Shown here piece after piece: positions 30,601-41,270 of a stretch of 64,000 nt of DNA (position 1 is its first letter; each line of letters opens with the position of its first letter). The DNA comes from an uncultured Lachnospiraceae bacterium. Lineage in GTDB: Bacteria; Bacillota; Clostridia; Lachnospirales; Lachnospiraceae. The DNA lies in NCBI GenBank assembly GCA_944383325.1, contig CALWPC010000032.1, positions 165,668-229,667 of the forward strand, in the 5' to 3' direction. Made by a program: the position numbers and the translations under genes. The notes beneath the pieces are model-generated. The model saw nothing but the letters and a program-made list of their open reading frames with translations. It was not told where the DNA came from and did not search any database.

Positions 30601-31135
30601 CCTCCTGCAGCACCGTACCGACAGGATATCTCTCATCCAATTCATCGGACTCGGATTTGATAAACTCCGGTGTCTCCACCGTGTCATCGAGCATCAGCAC
30701 ATTGCCGAATCCCACTCTCGTAATTGCGCCGTCGGTAACGACTGTTCCGTCATAATATGTAGTCGGCTGATTACCCGAAACCGATTTCTTATAGTCGTTA
30801 TTCTCGATAAACGGAGTATCGGTCAGCGCAAAAATTACATTTCCTTCACTGTCCACCTTGTAAGTGCCGTCGTCATTTGTATCCTCCTTAAATGTCAGAA
30901 CTGGCTCCGACTCTACGACAGACAGATCATTCTCTGCCTTCTCCCCTGCGAAGCCCTGCTCGAAATCCACCGTCTGTACCGGGGTCGGCAGCTCCGCCGC
31001 TTCCGTTTCCACTTCCGTGGCCGCGCTCAGGCTGAAGAGGCTCGTATTAGGTACCGACATCGCTACTGCCAGGGTCAGCGCAAGCGCCGCCTTGCCTGCT
31101 CTTCGCGCGCCGGATACCAAATGAAATTTCTTCAT
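27644..31135 (-). CDS. Large LamG-like surface protein with C-terminal wall/membrane anchor
   Basis: 1163 residues with GGAGATCAGA before the ATG. A signal peptide ends near SLSAA. Two LamG-like modules carry NPF(A/K)G and TISYW signatures near 192 and 662. A PTPSPDDPTPP linker near 938 precedes a beta-rich domain (about 950-1095, including ISVTVGGQEVTLNGNADIEL), a Gly/Ser/Thr-rich stretch and an anchor: NAGKTGD, a hydrophobic helix and RKRR. The anchor is like an LPKTGD sorting signal without Leu-Pro. It is a paralogue of the dockerin-ended LamG protein at 21285-24233, with which it shares an N-terminal PVGTVLQE segment. Likely a surface glycan-binding or processing protein; catalytic residues cannot be assigned. 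Confidence 0.82.
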   Translation of the reverse strand: MKKFHLVSGARRAGKAALALTLAVAMSVPNTSLFSLSAATEVETEAAELPTPVQTVDFEQGFAGEKAENDLSVVESEPVLTFKEDTNDDGTYKVDSEGNVIFALTDTPFIENNDYKKSVSGNQPTTYYDGTVVTDGAITRVGFGNVLMLDDTVETPEFIKSESDELDERYPVGTVLQEAVTSHSAVEIRNPFAGLDLSEEPTISEDGATWNGGVTISYWVYVPEGTDEDGNALDSVLLTFQNESDEDVYVLDDWIKYEAVQNYSADDPQYALGTRETLTDDNTGAQYTVASDYGPLVRMNPDYEGSATNKIYYVTTETSKMEVSIRVNGATVMLDEIGANLTKDFGTLNIDEGSLVKRGHIQGSMQIAASNTFHFREDNYWTQDIRDENGNLIETLILAGAKQLNPNHVETYDKVVQFRAYNQLMFVGDGTVTKNPGQWHYVTCVIQNDWVSFFVDGLEIYEDQWAYFDQGQGSFSMQNAGKYFNMGYGLRAPYNFANGIADWSSDGTCANGPANGYARTMIDWLTDEDTKLYIGNQGCAAGAMTQEIGTTDGVLLDDLTFYTEPVDADQAAAMYENALQDKKVTVGDDGSLTATDELTTLPSPLKVFDFTDDSIGSIPAGMASVASNDAENLPEVVNYENVGHVLKAYRGTARATSAVSYDNPFKGMTDLEGVTISYWVKSATLGANDDPMDSIGVTFVDEPKILTHSKIQEASKDIETRTALYIKNSTDTNFIAGYDSVVQDSLKNMYKFSTLRNGNYDPSSQAYEEESKVQKDAWDARLQGSTEGWHLVTMVATNAGIQMYYDGEKLSNNLTDTLGPSYYGPRFYDGYYVRVLDGFAPYKLASMNQGATPLMTFLAQEDTTAYINYVHQLKNSRTYQSGATAYYDDITFYDVALNDAQISTLYAQQNEAQNAKTTVEGEEVEVDNGQGSTTTPTPSPDDPTPPVDQTESGSFTQNADGTYTATVNGVKITVAEGVIADVLNATVTVTVLGTESNASTYAEADSKLATISGLSIGKRVLYNISVTVGGQEVTLNGNADIELTPISGYTATRCSVVRMADSTVLETSVAGSALAFATNTLGNFAVVEAKEGDAVAGNQGATNTVSGTSGNTTGGSTASGSTTSGSANAGKTGDTANVAIPVMILLVAGAVVVLAARKRRVSE

Positions 31136-31271
31136 TCTGATCTCCTTCCTTTCTTGTTGTTGCTACAGATTGTAACTCAAATTAAGTTTACAAGAAACGC
31201 CCAAAAAATGCAAGTAATTTTTCATGATTTCTTAACATTTTTAACAACAAATTACCATAATCAGGATGTTT

Positions 31272-31308
31272 GGAGATCACAATGTCCAACCAGGGCACTG
31301 TGATCTCC
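31272..31308 (-). terminator. Possible terminator hairpin after rpoC
   Basis: GGAGATCACA and TGTGATCTCC arms around a 17-nt loop begin 12 bp past the rpoC stop. No clear T-tract follows, so it may be a weak terminator or an RNA-stabilising hairpin. Confidence 0.4.
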
Positions 31309-31320
31309 ATGAATATCCGT

Positions 31321-34300
31321 TTAAATGTCTGTTTCCTGTTCAGCGGAGAGATATTCCGGCTCCTCTGCCATCTCTTCCGCATCCGTCTCTTCAAAGAGTG
31401 TAAACTCCTCGTCCTCCTCAAACTCCGCCGCGTCGGTATCCAGTTTCACGGAACGGTAACGCCGCATTCCGGTTCCCGCAGGAATGAGCTTACCGATGAT
31501 CACATTTTCTTTCAGACCGATCAAATTGTCTACCTTGCCTTTGATGGCCGCATCGGTAAGCACTTTTGTCGTCTCCTGGAACGATGCCGCCGACAGGAAA
31601 GAGTTTGTCGCCAGAGACGCCTTGGTGATTCCAAGCATCACCTGTTTGCCCTCCGCCGGCGTTTTGCCTTCCGCAATCAGCTCCTCATTCATGTCCTCAA
31701 AGCTTAAAACATCCATCAGCGATCCCGGCAGTACGTCGGAATCTCCGTTCTCCTCGATGCGGATCTTTTTGAGCATCTGGCGGACAATAATCTCGATGTG
31801 CTTGTCGTTAATCTCTACGCCCTGGAGGCGGTAAACCCGCTGCACTTCCCGGAGCATATAATCCTGCACCGCGCGCACGCCCTTAATTTTCAAAATATCA
31901 TGAGGATTGATGCTTCCCTCTGTCAGCTCATCACCGGCGCCGAGTACATCGCCGTCCTGAACTTTAATGCGGGATCCATACGGAATCAGATACGCTTTTG
32001 TCTCGCCCGTATCCGCATTTGTCACGACTACTTCGCGTTTTTTCTTTGTGTCGTTAATCGTGGCTGTCCCGCCAAATTCTGTGATAATCGCCAGACCTTT
32101 CGGCTTGCGGGCCTCAAACAGTTCCTCCACACGCGGAAGACCCTGCGTAATATCGTCGCCGGCCACGCCTCCGGTGTGGAACGTCCGCATCGTCAGCTGT
32201 GTGCCCGGCTCGCCGATCGACTGGGCGGCGACAATTCCTACTGCCTCGCCGACCTGAACAGGTTCCCCGGTCGCCATATTGGCGCCGTAACACTTTGCGC
32301 ACACACCGATATGCGAGCGGCACGTCAGCACTGTTCGGATCTTAACAGACTCGACCGGATTGCCGTCCTTGTCGACACCAAACGCAATCACCCTTGCCGC
32401 GCGCTTCGGCGTAATCATATGATTGCTCTTTACGATCAGGTTGCCGTCGCGGTCGCGAATATCTTCCACGGCATAGCGCCCGGTAATTCGATCCTGAAGA
32501 TTCTCAATCTCTTCCTTGTCGTCCATAAACGCCCGCACAGTCATACCTACAATCTCATCTCGGTTTTCGCAGCAGTCTGTTTCACGGATAATCAAATCCT
32601 GCGCCACATCGACAAGACGCCTCGTCAGATAACCGGAATCGGCTGTTCGCAGCGCCGTATCGGACAGACCTTTTCTCGCGCCGTGCGCAGACATAAAGTA
32701 CTCCAGTACATCCAGACCTTCGCGGAAGTTGGACTTGATCGGAAGCTCAATCGTCCGTCCGGTCGTATCCGCCATCAGTCCTCGCATTCCGGCCAACTGT
32801 TTAATCTGTTTATCAGAACCTCTCGCGCCGGAATCCGCCATCATATATATATTATTATAAGCGTCGAGGCCGTCAAGCAGTTCTTTTGTAAGCTGATCAT
32901 CCGTCTCTTTCCATGTCTCGATCACGTTTTTATAACGCTCTTCCTCTGTGCAGCGGCCGCGTTTAAAATCTTTCATAATCGCGTCCACCTGCTCCTGAGC
33001 CTGCCGTAAAAGCTCCGGCTTGCTAGCCGGCACCGTCATATCCGAAATCGAAACGGTCATGGCTGCACGCGTGGAAAACTTGTAACCCATCGACTTAATA
33101 TCATCGAGCACTTCCGCTGTTTTTGTAGCGCCGTGTGTGTTAATGACCTTTTCAAGAATCTGCTTCAGGCCCTTTTTGCCGACATGGAAATCCACCTCAA
33201 GCGCAAGAGCATTTTCCGGATCGCTCCGGTCCACAAACCCGAGATCCTGCGGCAGAATTTCATTAAAGATAAAACGTCCGACCGTCGACTCGATGATTTT
33301 ACTGATTTTTTCTCCGCTGGGAAGTGTTTTGCTCACCCGCACTTTAATTCTGGAATGCAGGGTAATGACATTATTTTCATATGCCAAAATCGCCTCGTGG
33401 ACATTTTTGAACGCCTTGCCCTCGCCGAGCGCACCCGGGCGTTCCTGTGTCAGGTAATAAATACCAAGCACCATATCCTGCGACGGAACCGCAACCGGAC
33501 CGCCGTCGGACGGTTTCAACAGGTTGTTCGGCGACAACAGCAAAAACCGGCACTCCGCCTGTGCTTCCACAGAAAGCGGAAGATGCACAGCCATCTGATC
33601 TCCGTCGAAATCCGCATTATACGCCGTACAAACGAGCGGATGAAGCTTGATCGCCTTGCCTTCCACAAGAATCGGCTCAAACGCCTGGATTCCCAGACGG
33701 TGCAGCGTAGGCGCACGGTTTAGCATTACCGGATGTTCTTTGATCACATCCTCGAGCACATCCCACACCGGCGTCTCCAGACGCTCAACCATCTTTTTCG
33801 CGCTCTTGATGTTGTGGGCTGTCCCGTTGGCAACGAGCTCCTTCATTACAAATGGTTTAAACAGCTCGATCGCCATCTCTTTCGGAAGACCGCACTGATA
33901 AATTTTGAGCTCCGGTCCTACGACGATTACCGAACGTCCCGAATAATCCACGCGCTTGCCGAGCAGATTCTGGCGGAACCGCCCCGATTTTCCTTTCAGC
34001 ATATCAGACAGCGATTTGAGCGCGCGATTTCCCGGTCCGGTCACCGGCCGTCCGCGCCGTCCGTTATCAATCAGCGCGTCTACCGCCTCCTGCAGCATTC
34101 TCTTCTCATTGCGCACAATAATTTCTGGCGCGCCAAGCTCCAACAGCCGCTTCAGACGATTATTTCTGTTAATAATTCTGCGGTACAAATCATTCAGATC
34201 AGACGTCGCAAACCGACCTCCATCCAACTGCACCATCGGGCGCAGATCCGGCGGAATTACCGGCACAATATCGAGAATCATCCATTCCGGCTTGTTGCCC

Positions 34301-34986
34301 GCGCTGCGAAATGCCTCTACGACCTCAAGCCGCTTGATAATCCGCGCGCGCTTCTGTCCCGAGGACTCCTCAAGACCTGCCTGAAGTTCCTTTAACTCTT
34401 TATCAAGGTCAATCGCCTGCAGCAGCTCTTTCACCGCTTCCGCGCCCATTCCGACGCGGAAATCACTGCCGAACGCTTCCCTCGCATCCTGATACTCTTT
34501 CTCCGTCAGCACCTGCTTATATTCCAGATTCGTGCTGCCCGGATCAAGCACAATATAATTTGCAAAATAAAGTACTTTTTCTAATGTTCTCGGCGATAAA
34601 TCCAACATCAGACCCATCCGGCTCGGAATCCCTTTAAAATACCATATATGAGACACCGGAGCCGCCAACTCGATGTGGCCCATGCGCTCGCGGCGCACAT
34701 TGGATTTTGTGACCTCCACGCCGCAGCGGTCGCATACTACTCCTTTATAGCGGATCTTCTTATATTTACCGCAATGGCACTCCCAGTCTTTGCTTGGCCC
34801 AAAGATCCGCTCACAGAACAAACCGTCCTTCTCCGGCTTGAGAGTCCGGTAATTGATCGTTTCGGGTTTTTTCACCTCGCCTCTTGACCACTCGCGAATC
34901 TTCTCCGGAGATGCAAGACCAATCCGGATCGATTCAAAAGTAATCGGCTGATATGTTTCATTTGTTGCACTTGTTGTTTCCGGCAT
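31321..34986 (-). CDS. rpoC: DNA-directed RNA polymerase beta' subunit
   Basis: 1221 residues. The N-terminal zinc-binding region has ECHCGKYKK and VCDRCG, the active-site Mg motif NADFDGDQM lies near 465, and the trigger-loop region includes [16 protein letters not shown] near 945. Acidic residues make up the C-terminal tail. It starts 40 nt after rpoB with AAAGGAG at the start. Together with rpoB it forms the catalytic core of RNA polymerase. The downstream gene is a surface protein rather than rpsL, so the usual str operon does not follow here. Confidence 0.98.
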   Translation of the reverse strand: MPETTSATNETYQPITFESIRIGLASPEKIREWSRGEVKKPETINYRTLKPEKDGLFCERIFGPSKDWECHCGKYKKIRYKGVVCDRCGVEVTKSNVRRERMGHIELAAPVSHIWYFKGIPSRMGLMLDLSPRTLEKVLYFANYIVLDPGSTNLEYKQVLTEKEYQDAREAFGSDFRVGMGAEAVKELLQAIDLDKELKELQAGLEESSGQKRARIIKRLEVVEAFRSAGNKPEWMILDIVPVIPPDLRPMVQLDGGRFATSDLNDLYRRIINRNNRLKRLLELGAPEIIVRNEKRMLQEAVDALIDNGRRGRPVTGPGNRALKSLSDMLKGKSGRFRQNLLGKRVDYSGRSVIVVGPELKIYQCGLPKEMAIELFKPFVMKELVANGTAHNIKSAKKMVERLETPVWDVLEDVIKEHPVMLNRAPTLHRLGIQAFEPILVEGKAIKLHPLVCTAYNADFDGDQMAVHLPLSVEAQAECRFLLLSPNNLLKPSDGGPVAVPSQDMVLGIYYLTQERPGALGEGKAFKNVHEAILAYENNVITLHSRIKVRVSKTLPSGEKISKIIESTVGRFIFNEILPQDLGFVDRSDPENALALEVDFHVGKKGLKQILEKVINTHGATKTAEVLDDIKSMGYKFSTRAAMTVSISDMTVPASKPELLRQAQEQVDAIMKDFKRGRCTEEERYKNVIETWKETDDQLTKELLDGLDAYNNIYMMADSGARGSDKQIKQLAGMRGLMADTTGRTIELPIKSNFREGLDVLEYFMSAHGARKGLSDTALRTADSGYLTRRLVDVAQDLIIRETDCCENRDEIVGMTVRAFMDDKEEIENLQDRITGRYAVEDIRDRDGNLIVKSNHMITPKRAARVIAFGVDKDGNPVESVKIRTVLTCRSHIGVCAKCYGANMATGEPVQVGEAVGIVAAQSIGEPGTQLTMRTFHTGGVAGDDITQGLPRVEELFEARKPKGLAIITEFGGTATINDTKKKREVVVTNADTGETKAYLIPYGSRIKVQDGDVLGAGDELTEGSINPHDILKIKGVRAVQDYMLREVQRVYRLQGVEINDKHIEIIVRQMLKKIRIEENGDSDVLPGSLMDVLSFEDMNEELIAEGKTPAEGKQVMLGITKASLATNSFLSAASFQETTKVLTDAAIKGKVDNLIGLKENVIIGKLIPAGTGMRRYRSVKLDTDAAEFEEDEEFTLFEETDAEEMAEEPEYLSAEQETDI

Positions 34987-35026
34987 TTATGGCGCTCCTT
35001 TCTGCACGGGAATTGGTGTCGGGCAA

Positions 35027-38000
35027 TTATTCATCCGCTCCGAAGACCGTCTCCAAAAATTCCTCAGAATCTTCCTTCGGCATGTCCTCTTCTATATCAA
35101 CCAACTCTTCATCCTCATTAAATTCCTGCTTTGTAAAGCCCTGCTCTTCATACATCTCTTCCGCCTGCTGATACCGGAACTTGCGGTCGCCCTCGATGAT
35201 GGCATTCAAATCCGTCTCAACATAGTCCGTCGTCTCCATAATCTCCACTTCGGTCTGATCCTCGTTGAGCACGCGGACGTCAAGCGCCAGAGACTGCATT
35301 TCTTTGAGCAGCACCTTAAAGGATTCCGGAATGCCAGGCTCCGGAATATTGTCCCCTTTGATAATCGCCTCGTAAGTCTTGACACGTCCAACGACATCAT
35401 CCGATTTTACGGTAAGGATTTCCTGAAGCGTATAAGATGCGCCATATGCCTCAAGCGCCCAAACCTCCATCTCGCCGAAACGCTGTCCGCCAAACTGCGC
35501 TTTTCCGCCAAGCGGCTGCTGCGTGACAAGCGAGTACGGTCCTGTCGAGCGCGCATGAATCTTATCGTCTACCAGATGATGAAGCTTCAGATAATGCATA
35601 TGTCCGATCGTAACCGGACTGTCAAAATACTCGCCGGTACGGCCGTCGCGCAGACGCACCTTTCCGTCTCTGGAAAGCGGAACTCCCTTCCAGAGCACGC
35701 GGTGATCTTTGTGCTCATCCAGATAGGACAGCACTTCCGGCCGAAGCGACTCGCCATGCTTTTGTACAAACTCTTCCCACTCCAGATTGACATAATCATT
35801 CGCAAGGTCGAGCGTATCCATAATATCATTCTCGTCGGCGCCGTCAAACACCGGAGTCGCCACGTTAAATCCAAGAGCCTTCGCAGCGAGCGAGAGGTGA
35901 ATTTCAAGCACCTGGCCGATGTTCATACGGGACGGCACGCCCAACGGATTTAACACAATATCAAGCGGCCTTCCGTTCGGCAGATAAGGCATATCCTCAA
36001 CGGGAAGCACCCGGGAAACAACACCCTTGTTTCCGTGACGGCCGGCCATCTTGTCGCCGACGGAAATTTTTCTCTTCTGTGCAATGTAGATGCGGACTGC
36101 CTGGTTGACTCCCGGCGAGAGCTCATCGCGGTTCTCCCGCGTAAACACTTTGGCATCCACCACAATACCATACTCGCCATGCGGAACTTTCAAAGACGTG
36201 TCGCGCACCTCGCGGGCTTTCTCTCCGAAAATCGCCCTCAGCAGACGTTCTTCCGCAGTAAGCTCTGTCTCGCCCTTTGGAGTCACCTTGCCGACCAGAA
36301 TATCTCCCGCCCGGACCTCCGCGCCGATACGGATAATCCCGCGCTCATCCAGATTCTTCAGCGCATCGTCTCCGACGCCCGGCACGTCTCTTGTAATTTC
36401 CTCCGGTCCAAGTTTCGTATCGCGTGCCTCCGCCTCATATTCCTCAATATGAATCGACGTATATACATCTTCCTGCACGAGACGCTCGCTCAACAGAACG
36501 GCATCCTCGTAGTTGTAACCTTCCCATGTCATAAAACCAATCAGCGGATTTTTGCCAAGCGCAATTTCTCCGTTGTATGTGGACGGGCCATCCGCAATCA
36601 CCTGCCCCTCCTCTACATGGTTGCCATTAAATACAATCGGCTTCTGATTATAGCAGTTGCTCTGATTGCTGCGCGCAAATTTGGTTAAATGATATTCATC
36701 GCGGCTGCCGTCCTCATCCGCGCGGATAATAATCCGGTTGGACTCTGCCCGCTCCACAACGCCGGCGCGCTTTGCCAGTACGCAAACGCCGGAATCAACC
36801 GCCGTCTTCGGCTCCATTCCGGTGCCGACTACAGGCGCTTCCGTAATCATCAGCGGAACTGCCTGACGCTGCATATTCGATCCCATCAGCGCGCGGTTCG
36901 CATCGTCATTTTCCAAAAACGGAATGAGCGCTGTCGCAACAGAAAACAGCATTTTCGGCGACACATCCATATAATCAAACATCTGTTTCTCATATTCCTG
37001 CGTCTCCTCACGGTAACGGCCGGATACGAGATTGCGCTTAAAATATCCGTTTTCATCCAACGGTTCATTTGCCTGAACCACATGATAATTATCTTCCTCA
37101 TCCGCAGTCATATAGACCACTTCGTCTGTAACGCGCGGATTGTCCGGATCACTCTTGTCAATTTTTCGGTATGGAGCCTCCACAAAACCGTATTCATTGA
37201 TTCTCGCATAGGTCGCAAGAGAATTGATCAGACCAATGTTCGGTCCTTCCGGCGTCTCAATCGGGCACATTCTTCCATAGTGAGAATAATGCACGTCACG
37301 CACCTCAAATCCTGCGCGTTCTCTTGAGAGACCGCCCGGTCCGAGGGCGGAAAGACGGCGCTTATGCGTCAGCTCTCCGAGCGGATTGTTCTGATCCATA
37401 AACTGAGAAAGCTGCGACGACCCGAAGAACTCCTTCACGGCAGCGGTCACCGGTTTGATATTAATCAGCGTCTGCGGAGAAATACTCTCCAGATCCTGCG
37501 TAGTCATGCGCTCGCGCACTACTCTCTCCAGTCTTGACAACCCGATACGGTACTGATTCTGCAGCAATTCTCCGACCGCGCGGATCCGGCGGTTTCCAAG
37601 ATGATCAATGTCGTCGCTGTTTCCAAGTCCATATTCCAGATGCATATTATAATTAATCGAAGCGAAAATATCTTCTTTTGTAATATGCTTCGGAATCAGC
37701 TCTGCGACGCTGTGCCGAATCGCCTCTTTAATGTCCTCTAACTCCTCATGCTCCGCAAGAATCCCCTCGAGAACCGGATAATACACAAGCTCCGTTATGC
37801 CAACCTCAGATGGGTCCACGTCCACAAACGCCCGCAGGTCGACCATCATATTGGAGAGCACTTTGATGTTGCGCTCCTCCGTCTGAATCATGACATGACT
37901 GACCGCGGTATTTTGTATCTGATCCGCCAATTCTCTCGTTACCGTCACTCCGGCATCCGCGATAATCTCACCGGTAGACGGATCAATCACCGGCTCGGCG

Positions 38001-38881
38001 AGCACGTGACCCGAAATGCGGTTCCGAAACGACAGCTTCTTGTTAAATTTATATCGTCCAACTTTCGCCAGATCATACCTTTTGGGGTCAAAAAACATAT
38101 TGGTAATCAGCCCCTCCGCGCTCTCGACGCTGAGCGGCTCCCCCGGTCTGATCTTGCGGTACAGTTCTAAAAGACCTTCTTCATAGTTTGTAGAGGTGTC
38201 CTTCGAAAAACTTGCGAGAAGTTTTGGCTCCTCACCGAACAGCTGAACAATCTCGGCATTGGAACCGACGCCGAGCGCACGTATTAAAACGGTGATTGGA
38301 ACTTTTCTTGTGCGGTCCACGCGCACATAGAATATATCGTTGGAGTCCGTCTCGTATTCCAACCACGCGCCCCGGTTTGGAATAACCGTGGAAGAATACA
38401 GTTTCTTTCCAATTTTGTCATGCGAGATTACATAGTAAATGCCCGGAGAGCGAACAAGCTGACTTACAATTACACGCTCCGCACCGTTAATGACAAATGT
38501 GCCTGTCTCTGTCATCAGAGGCAGATCACCCATGAAGATGTCGTGCTCGTTAATCTCGTCGTTCTCCTTATTATAGAGCCGAACCTTAACTTTGAGCGGA
38601 GCTGCGTAAGTCGCATCCCGTTCCTTACACTCCTCAATCGTGTATTTTGTATCCTCCGTGCACAGCCGGAAGTCGACAAATTCCAGACTCAGCTGACCGC
38701 TGTAATCTGCAATCGGAGAAATATCCGCAAACACTTCTCTGAGACCCTCGTCCAGAAACCACTGATACGAATCCTTCTGAACTTCGATCAGATTCGGCAT
38801 CTCCAGAACTTCCTTCTGCCTGGAGTAGCTCATTCGGAAGGTCTTGCCAACCTGCACCGGCTTAATTCTGTTCTTCTCCAT
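35027..38881 (-). CDS. rpoB: DNA-directed RNA polymerase beta subunit
   Basis: 1284 residues with GAGGTGG before the ATG. The rifampicin region reads [20 protein letters not shown] with wild-type residues at the usual resistance positions, so this polymerase is predicted to be rifampicin-sensitive. The C-terminal half has the [19 protein letters not shown] motif. It is the first gene of the rpoBC unit and has its own near-consensus promoter overlapping the end of proA. Confidence 0.98.
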   Translation of the reverse strand: MEKNRIKPVQVGKTFRMSYSRQKEVLEMPNLIEVQKDSYQWFLDEGLREVFADISPIADYSGQLSLEFVDFRLCTEDTKYTIEECKERDATYAAPLKVKVRLYNKENDEINEHDIFMGDLPLMTETGTFVINGAERVIVSQLVRSPGIYYVISHDKIGKKLYSSTVIPNRGAWLEYETDSNDIFYVRVDRTRKVPITVLIRALGVGSNAEIVQLFGEEPKLLASFSKDTSTNYEEGLLELYRKIRPGEPLSVESAEGLITNMFFDPKRYDLAKVGRYKFNKKLSFRNRISGHVLAEPVIDPSTGEIIADAGVTVTRELADQIQNTAVSHVMIQTEERNIKVLSNMMVDLRAFVDVDPSEVGITELVYYPVLEGILAEHEELEDIKEAIRHSVAELIPKHITKEDIFASINYNMHLEYGLGNSDDIDHLGNRRIRAVGELLQNQYRIGLSRLERVVRERMTTQDLESISPQTLINIKPVTAAVKEFFGSSQLSQFMDQNNPLGELTHKRRLSALGPGGLSRERAGFEVRDVHYSHYGRMCPIETPEGPNIGLINSLATYARINEYGFVEAPYRKIDKSDPDNPRVTDEVVYMTADEEDNYHVVQANEPLDENGYFKRNLVSGRYREETQEYEKQMFDYMDVSPKMLFSVATALIPFLENDDANRALMGSNMQRQAVPLMITEAPVVGTGMEPKTAVDSGVCVLAKRAGVVERAESNRIIIRADEDGSRDEYHLTKFARSNQSNCYNQKPIVFNGNHVEEGQVIADGPSTYNGEIALGKNPLIGFMTWEGYNYEDAVLLSERLVQEDVYTSIHIEEYEAEARDTKLGPEEITRDVPGVGDDALKNLDERGIIRIGAEVRAGDILVGKVTPKGETELTAEERLLRAIFGEKAREVRDTSLKVPHGEYGIVVDAKVFTRENRDELSPGVNQAVRIYIAQKRKISVGDKMAGRHGNKGVVSRVLPVEDMPYLPNGRPLDIVLNPLGVPSRMNIGQVLEIHLSLAAKALGFNVATPVFDGADENDIMDTLDLANDYVNLEWEEFVQKHGESLRPEVLSYLDEHKDHRVLWKGVPLSRDGKVRLRDGRTGEYFDSPVTIGHMHYLKLHHLVDDKIHARSTGPYSLVTQQPLGGKAQFGGQRFGEMEVWALEAYGASYTLQEILTVKSDDVVGRVKTYEAIIKGDNIPEPGIPESFKVLLKEMQSLALDVRVLNEDQTEVEIMETTDYVETDLNAIIEGDRKFRYQQAEEMYEEQGFTKQEFNEDEELVDIEEDMPKEDSEEFLETVFGADE

Positions 38882-38953
38882 CGATGTTCCACCTCTCGTT
38901 CATTTCTATTCTGCCCGTAAAAGGGGGCACCTCTCCACAATAGTGCACTCTCC

Positions 38954-38981
38954 ATTATACAACAACAGTTTTTTTTGTCAA
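38954..38981 (-). promoter_or_regulatory. rpoBC promoter, overlapping the proA stop codon
   Basis: Minus-strand TTGACA-N16-TATAAT with perfect hexamers. The -35 hexamer contains the proA stop codon TGA (38980-38978). The leader to rpoB is about 65-70 nt. A perfect promoter here fits the need for strong rpoBC transcription uncoupled from rplJL. Confidence 0.85.
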
Positions 38982-40228
38982 GAACGAATTAAGCCGTCCG
39001 CAACAATTAAATATTTCATTGTTGTCAGCTCGCGAAGCCCCATCGGCCCTCTTGCGTGAAGCTTTTGTGTGGAGATGCCAATCTCTGCGCCGAGGCCAAA
39101 TTCCTCACCGTCCGTAAATCGAGTCGAACAATTTACATACACTGCCGCCGCATCCACCTTTTGCTGAAATGTTCTCGCATTTTCCAGGCTTTCGGTAACA
39201 ATGCACTCGGAATGTCCGGTGGAATACCGCGCTATATGATCAATCGCTTCTTCTGTATCTGCAACGACTTTAATCGATAAAATATAATCGAGAAACTCCG
39301 TCGCATAATCTTCTTCTGTTGCCCGTACAACCGCATCGCCCAAAATTTCTCTCGTCTTATCACAACCCCGAAGCTCCACCTGATGTTCGTCGAGTTTTGC
39401 TTTGAGCATCGGCAAAAATGTTTCCGCAACCGCCTGGTGCACAAGGCAGCTCTCCACCGCGTTGCACACGCTCGGGCGCTGCGTTTTTCCGTTATCGACA
39501 ATCGCCACAGCCTCCTCCAGGCGGGCACTTTCGTCCACATAGACGTGACAGTTCCCCGTTCCGGTCTCAATAACCGGCACCGTGGCCTGCTCCACAACTG
39601 TGCGGATCAGTCCTGCCCCGCCGCGGGGGATCAACAGATCCAAGCAGCCGTCCGCCTTCATCATCATCGTGGCAGTCTCCCGGTCCGTCCGCTCCACAAG
39701 CTGCACAACATCCTGTGAAAATCCCGCCTGCGCAGCCGCTTCACGCAGAAGTCCTACAAGACACTGATTGGAGCAAAACGCCTCTTTACCTCCGCGCAAG
39801 ATCACGGCGTTGCCGCTTTTTAAGCAGAGAATCCCTGCATCAATCGTGACATTTGGTCTTGATTCATAAATAATGCCAATCACTCCCATTGGCACGCGCA
39901 CTTTCGTGATCTGCATTCCGTTCGGCCTCACGCCGCCGCCGATCACCTCGCCAACCGGGTCTTCAAGCTCCGCCATATGTTCGCATGCAGCCGCCATCGA
40001 ACCGATGCGCGCCTCATTCAGACACAAACGATCCTGCATAGCGCTGGACATTCCATTTTCCTGCGCCGCTTTCAGATCCTTTTGGTTCGCATCCAGAATC
40101 TCAGCCTCTCTTTCGCGCAGCAGCGCAGCCAATGAGTACAGCACCTGATTTTTCTGATCGGTGCTCGCCGCAGCAAGAGCCGTTTTTGCCGCCTTTGCTC
40201 TCATCCCTAACTCTTCAATATAATTCAT
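38978..40228 (-). CDS. proA: Gamma-glutamyl phosphate reductase
   Basis: 416 residues from the ATG at 40228 (MNYIEELGMRAKAAKTAL). It belongs to the aldehyde dehydrogenase fold, with catalytic Cys in QRPSVCNAVESCL and a glycine-rich SGNAVILRGGKEA segment. It reduces glutamyl-5-phosphate with NADPH in proline synthesis. It lies 26 nt after proB, the standard proBA pair. Unusually, the pair sits between rplL and rpoB. Confidence 0.96.
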   Translation of the reverse strand: MNYIEELGMRAKAAKTALAAASTDQKNQVLYSLAALLREREAEILDANQKDLKAAQENGMSSAMQDRLCLNEARIGSMAAACEHMAELEDPVGEVIGGGVRPNGMQITKVRVPMGVIGIIYESRPNVTIDAGILCLKSGNAVILRGGKEAFCSNQCLVGLLREAAAQAGFSQDVVQLVERTDRETATMMMKADGCLDLLIPRGGAGLIRTVVEQATVPVIETGTGNCHVYVDESARLEEAVAIVDNGKTQRPSVCNAVESCLVHQAVAETFLPMLKAKLDEHQVELRGCDKTREILGDAVVRATEEDYATEFLDYILSIKVVADTEEAIDHIARYSTGHSECIVTESLENARTFQQKVDAAAVYVNCSTRFTDGEEFGLGAEIGISTQKLHARGPMGLRELTTMKYLIVADGLIRS

Positions 40229-40254
40229 TTCCCGCAACCCCTTTCTGTCTCTCT

Positions 40255-41055
40255 TCATTTTGAATTCGGACGCTCCGCTAAAAATACCGTTCCGACCGGT
40301 TCATTGGCAAATAAGTCATATAATTTTTCCGGGTCGCGTCCATTCATAATCACGGTATCCACACCCGCTTTGGTTGCAATTTCAGCCGCATTAATTTTCG
40401 TCTTCATTCCTCCGGTTCCCAAAGCCGTGCCCGCGCCGCCGGCACTCTCCCAGATCGACCGGTCAATATGCTCCACGACCGGAATCAGCTTGGCATTTTT
40501 CGACAGGTGCGGATCACGGTCATACAACCCGTCAATATCCGTCATCATCACAAGAAGTTCTGCTCCCGTCACTTCGGCGACAATAGCAGCCAGAGAGTCA
40601 TTTTCTCCCACTTCCAGTTCCAACTCGTCGATAGCCACAGTGTCGTTTTCGTTTACAATCGGCAACGCCCCGTGATCCAACAGCCTTCGCATCGCGTTCT
40701 GCACATGGAGGCGCCGGTCTTCCAGAAGTACATATTTTGTCAGCAGCACCTGCGCCACCGTAATGCTGTATTTGGAAAACATCTGGTCATACATATACAT
40801 GAGTTCGCACTGTCCCACCGCTGCGCACGCCTGCTTGCCAGGCGTATCTTTCGGTCTCCCGCCAAGACCCAGTTTGGCCGCGCCCAGTCCGATCGACCCG
40901 CTCGACACCAGGATAATATTTCTTCCTGCATTGTGCAGATCGGCAAGCGTTTTTACAATCGCCTCCATACGGCGCAGGTTGAGCCTGCCGGTTGCGTGTG
41001 TCAGTGTCGAGGTTCCGATTTTTATCACTACCCGATTCTTATTTCTAAAGTCCAT
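40255..41055 (-). CDS. proB: Glutamate 5-kinase, short form without PUA domain
   Basis: 266 residues from the ATG at 41055 (MDFRNKNRVVIKIGTSTL). An ATG at 41106 with a strong but very close GGAGGAG is an alternative that would add 17 residues. The amino-acid kinase fold is complete: IKIGTSTLTH, VSSGSIGLG, the NENDT segment, and TGGMKTK near the C-terminus. The protein stops where the family's PUA domain would begin, as in other short ProB proteins. It phosphorylates glutamate in the first step of proline synthesis and is normally feedback-inhibited by proline. Confidence 0.94.
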   Translation of the reverse strand: MDFRNKNRVVIKIGTSTLTHATGRLNLRRMEAIVKTLADLHNAGRNIILVSSGSIGLGAAKLGLGGRPKDTPGKQACAAVGQCELMYMYDQMFSKYSITVAQVLLTKYVLLEDRRLHVQNAMRRLLDHGALPIVNENDTVAIDELELEVGENDSLAAIVAEVTGAELLVMMTDIDGLYDRDPHLSKNAKLIPVVEHIDRSIWESAGGAGTALGTGGMKTKINAAEIATKAGVDTVIMNGRDPEKLYDLFANEPVGTVFLAERPNSK

Positions 41056-41135
41056 GATTTTGTTTCTCCGTTCTGTAAATTTATCATCAGAGAATCTGCA
41101 ACGCATTCTCCTCCGTACATAACAATATACCGTTA

Positions 41136-41163
41136 ATTATACTATAACACAACAGATACACAA
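41136..41163 (-). promoter_or_regulatory. Promoter of proBA
   Basis: Minus-strand TTGTGT-N16-TATAAT about 80 bp upstream of the preferred proB start. No T-box or other leader structure was recognised between the promoter and proB. Confidence 0.6.
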
Positions 41164-41207
41164 TCTGTAGCATTTTTTCAATGCGTTTCAGAACGTACAT
41201 GCAAAGC

Positions 41208-41246
41208 AAAAAACGGCAGGGCTGCTTTGCACTCTCCTGCCGTTTT
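41208..41246 (-). terminator. Terminator after rplJL
   Basis: AAAACGGCAGG and CCTGCCGTTTT arms around a 15-nt loop, followed on the minus strand by T's, 25 bp past the rplL stop. It ends the rplJL transcript before proBA. Confidence 0.9.
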
Positions 41247-41270
41247 CCAATATCAACGTAATGGGTTCAA

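Noticed and set aside
31798..33009. 403-codon plus-strand frame opposite rpoC
   Set aside because: RpoC motifs on the minus strand are unambiguous; the plus-strand frame has no recognisable domain.
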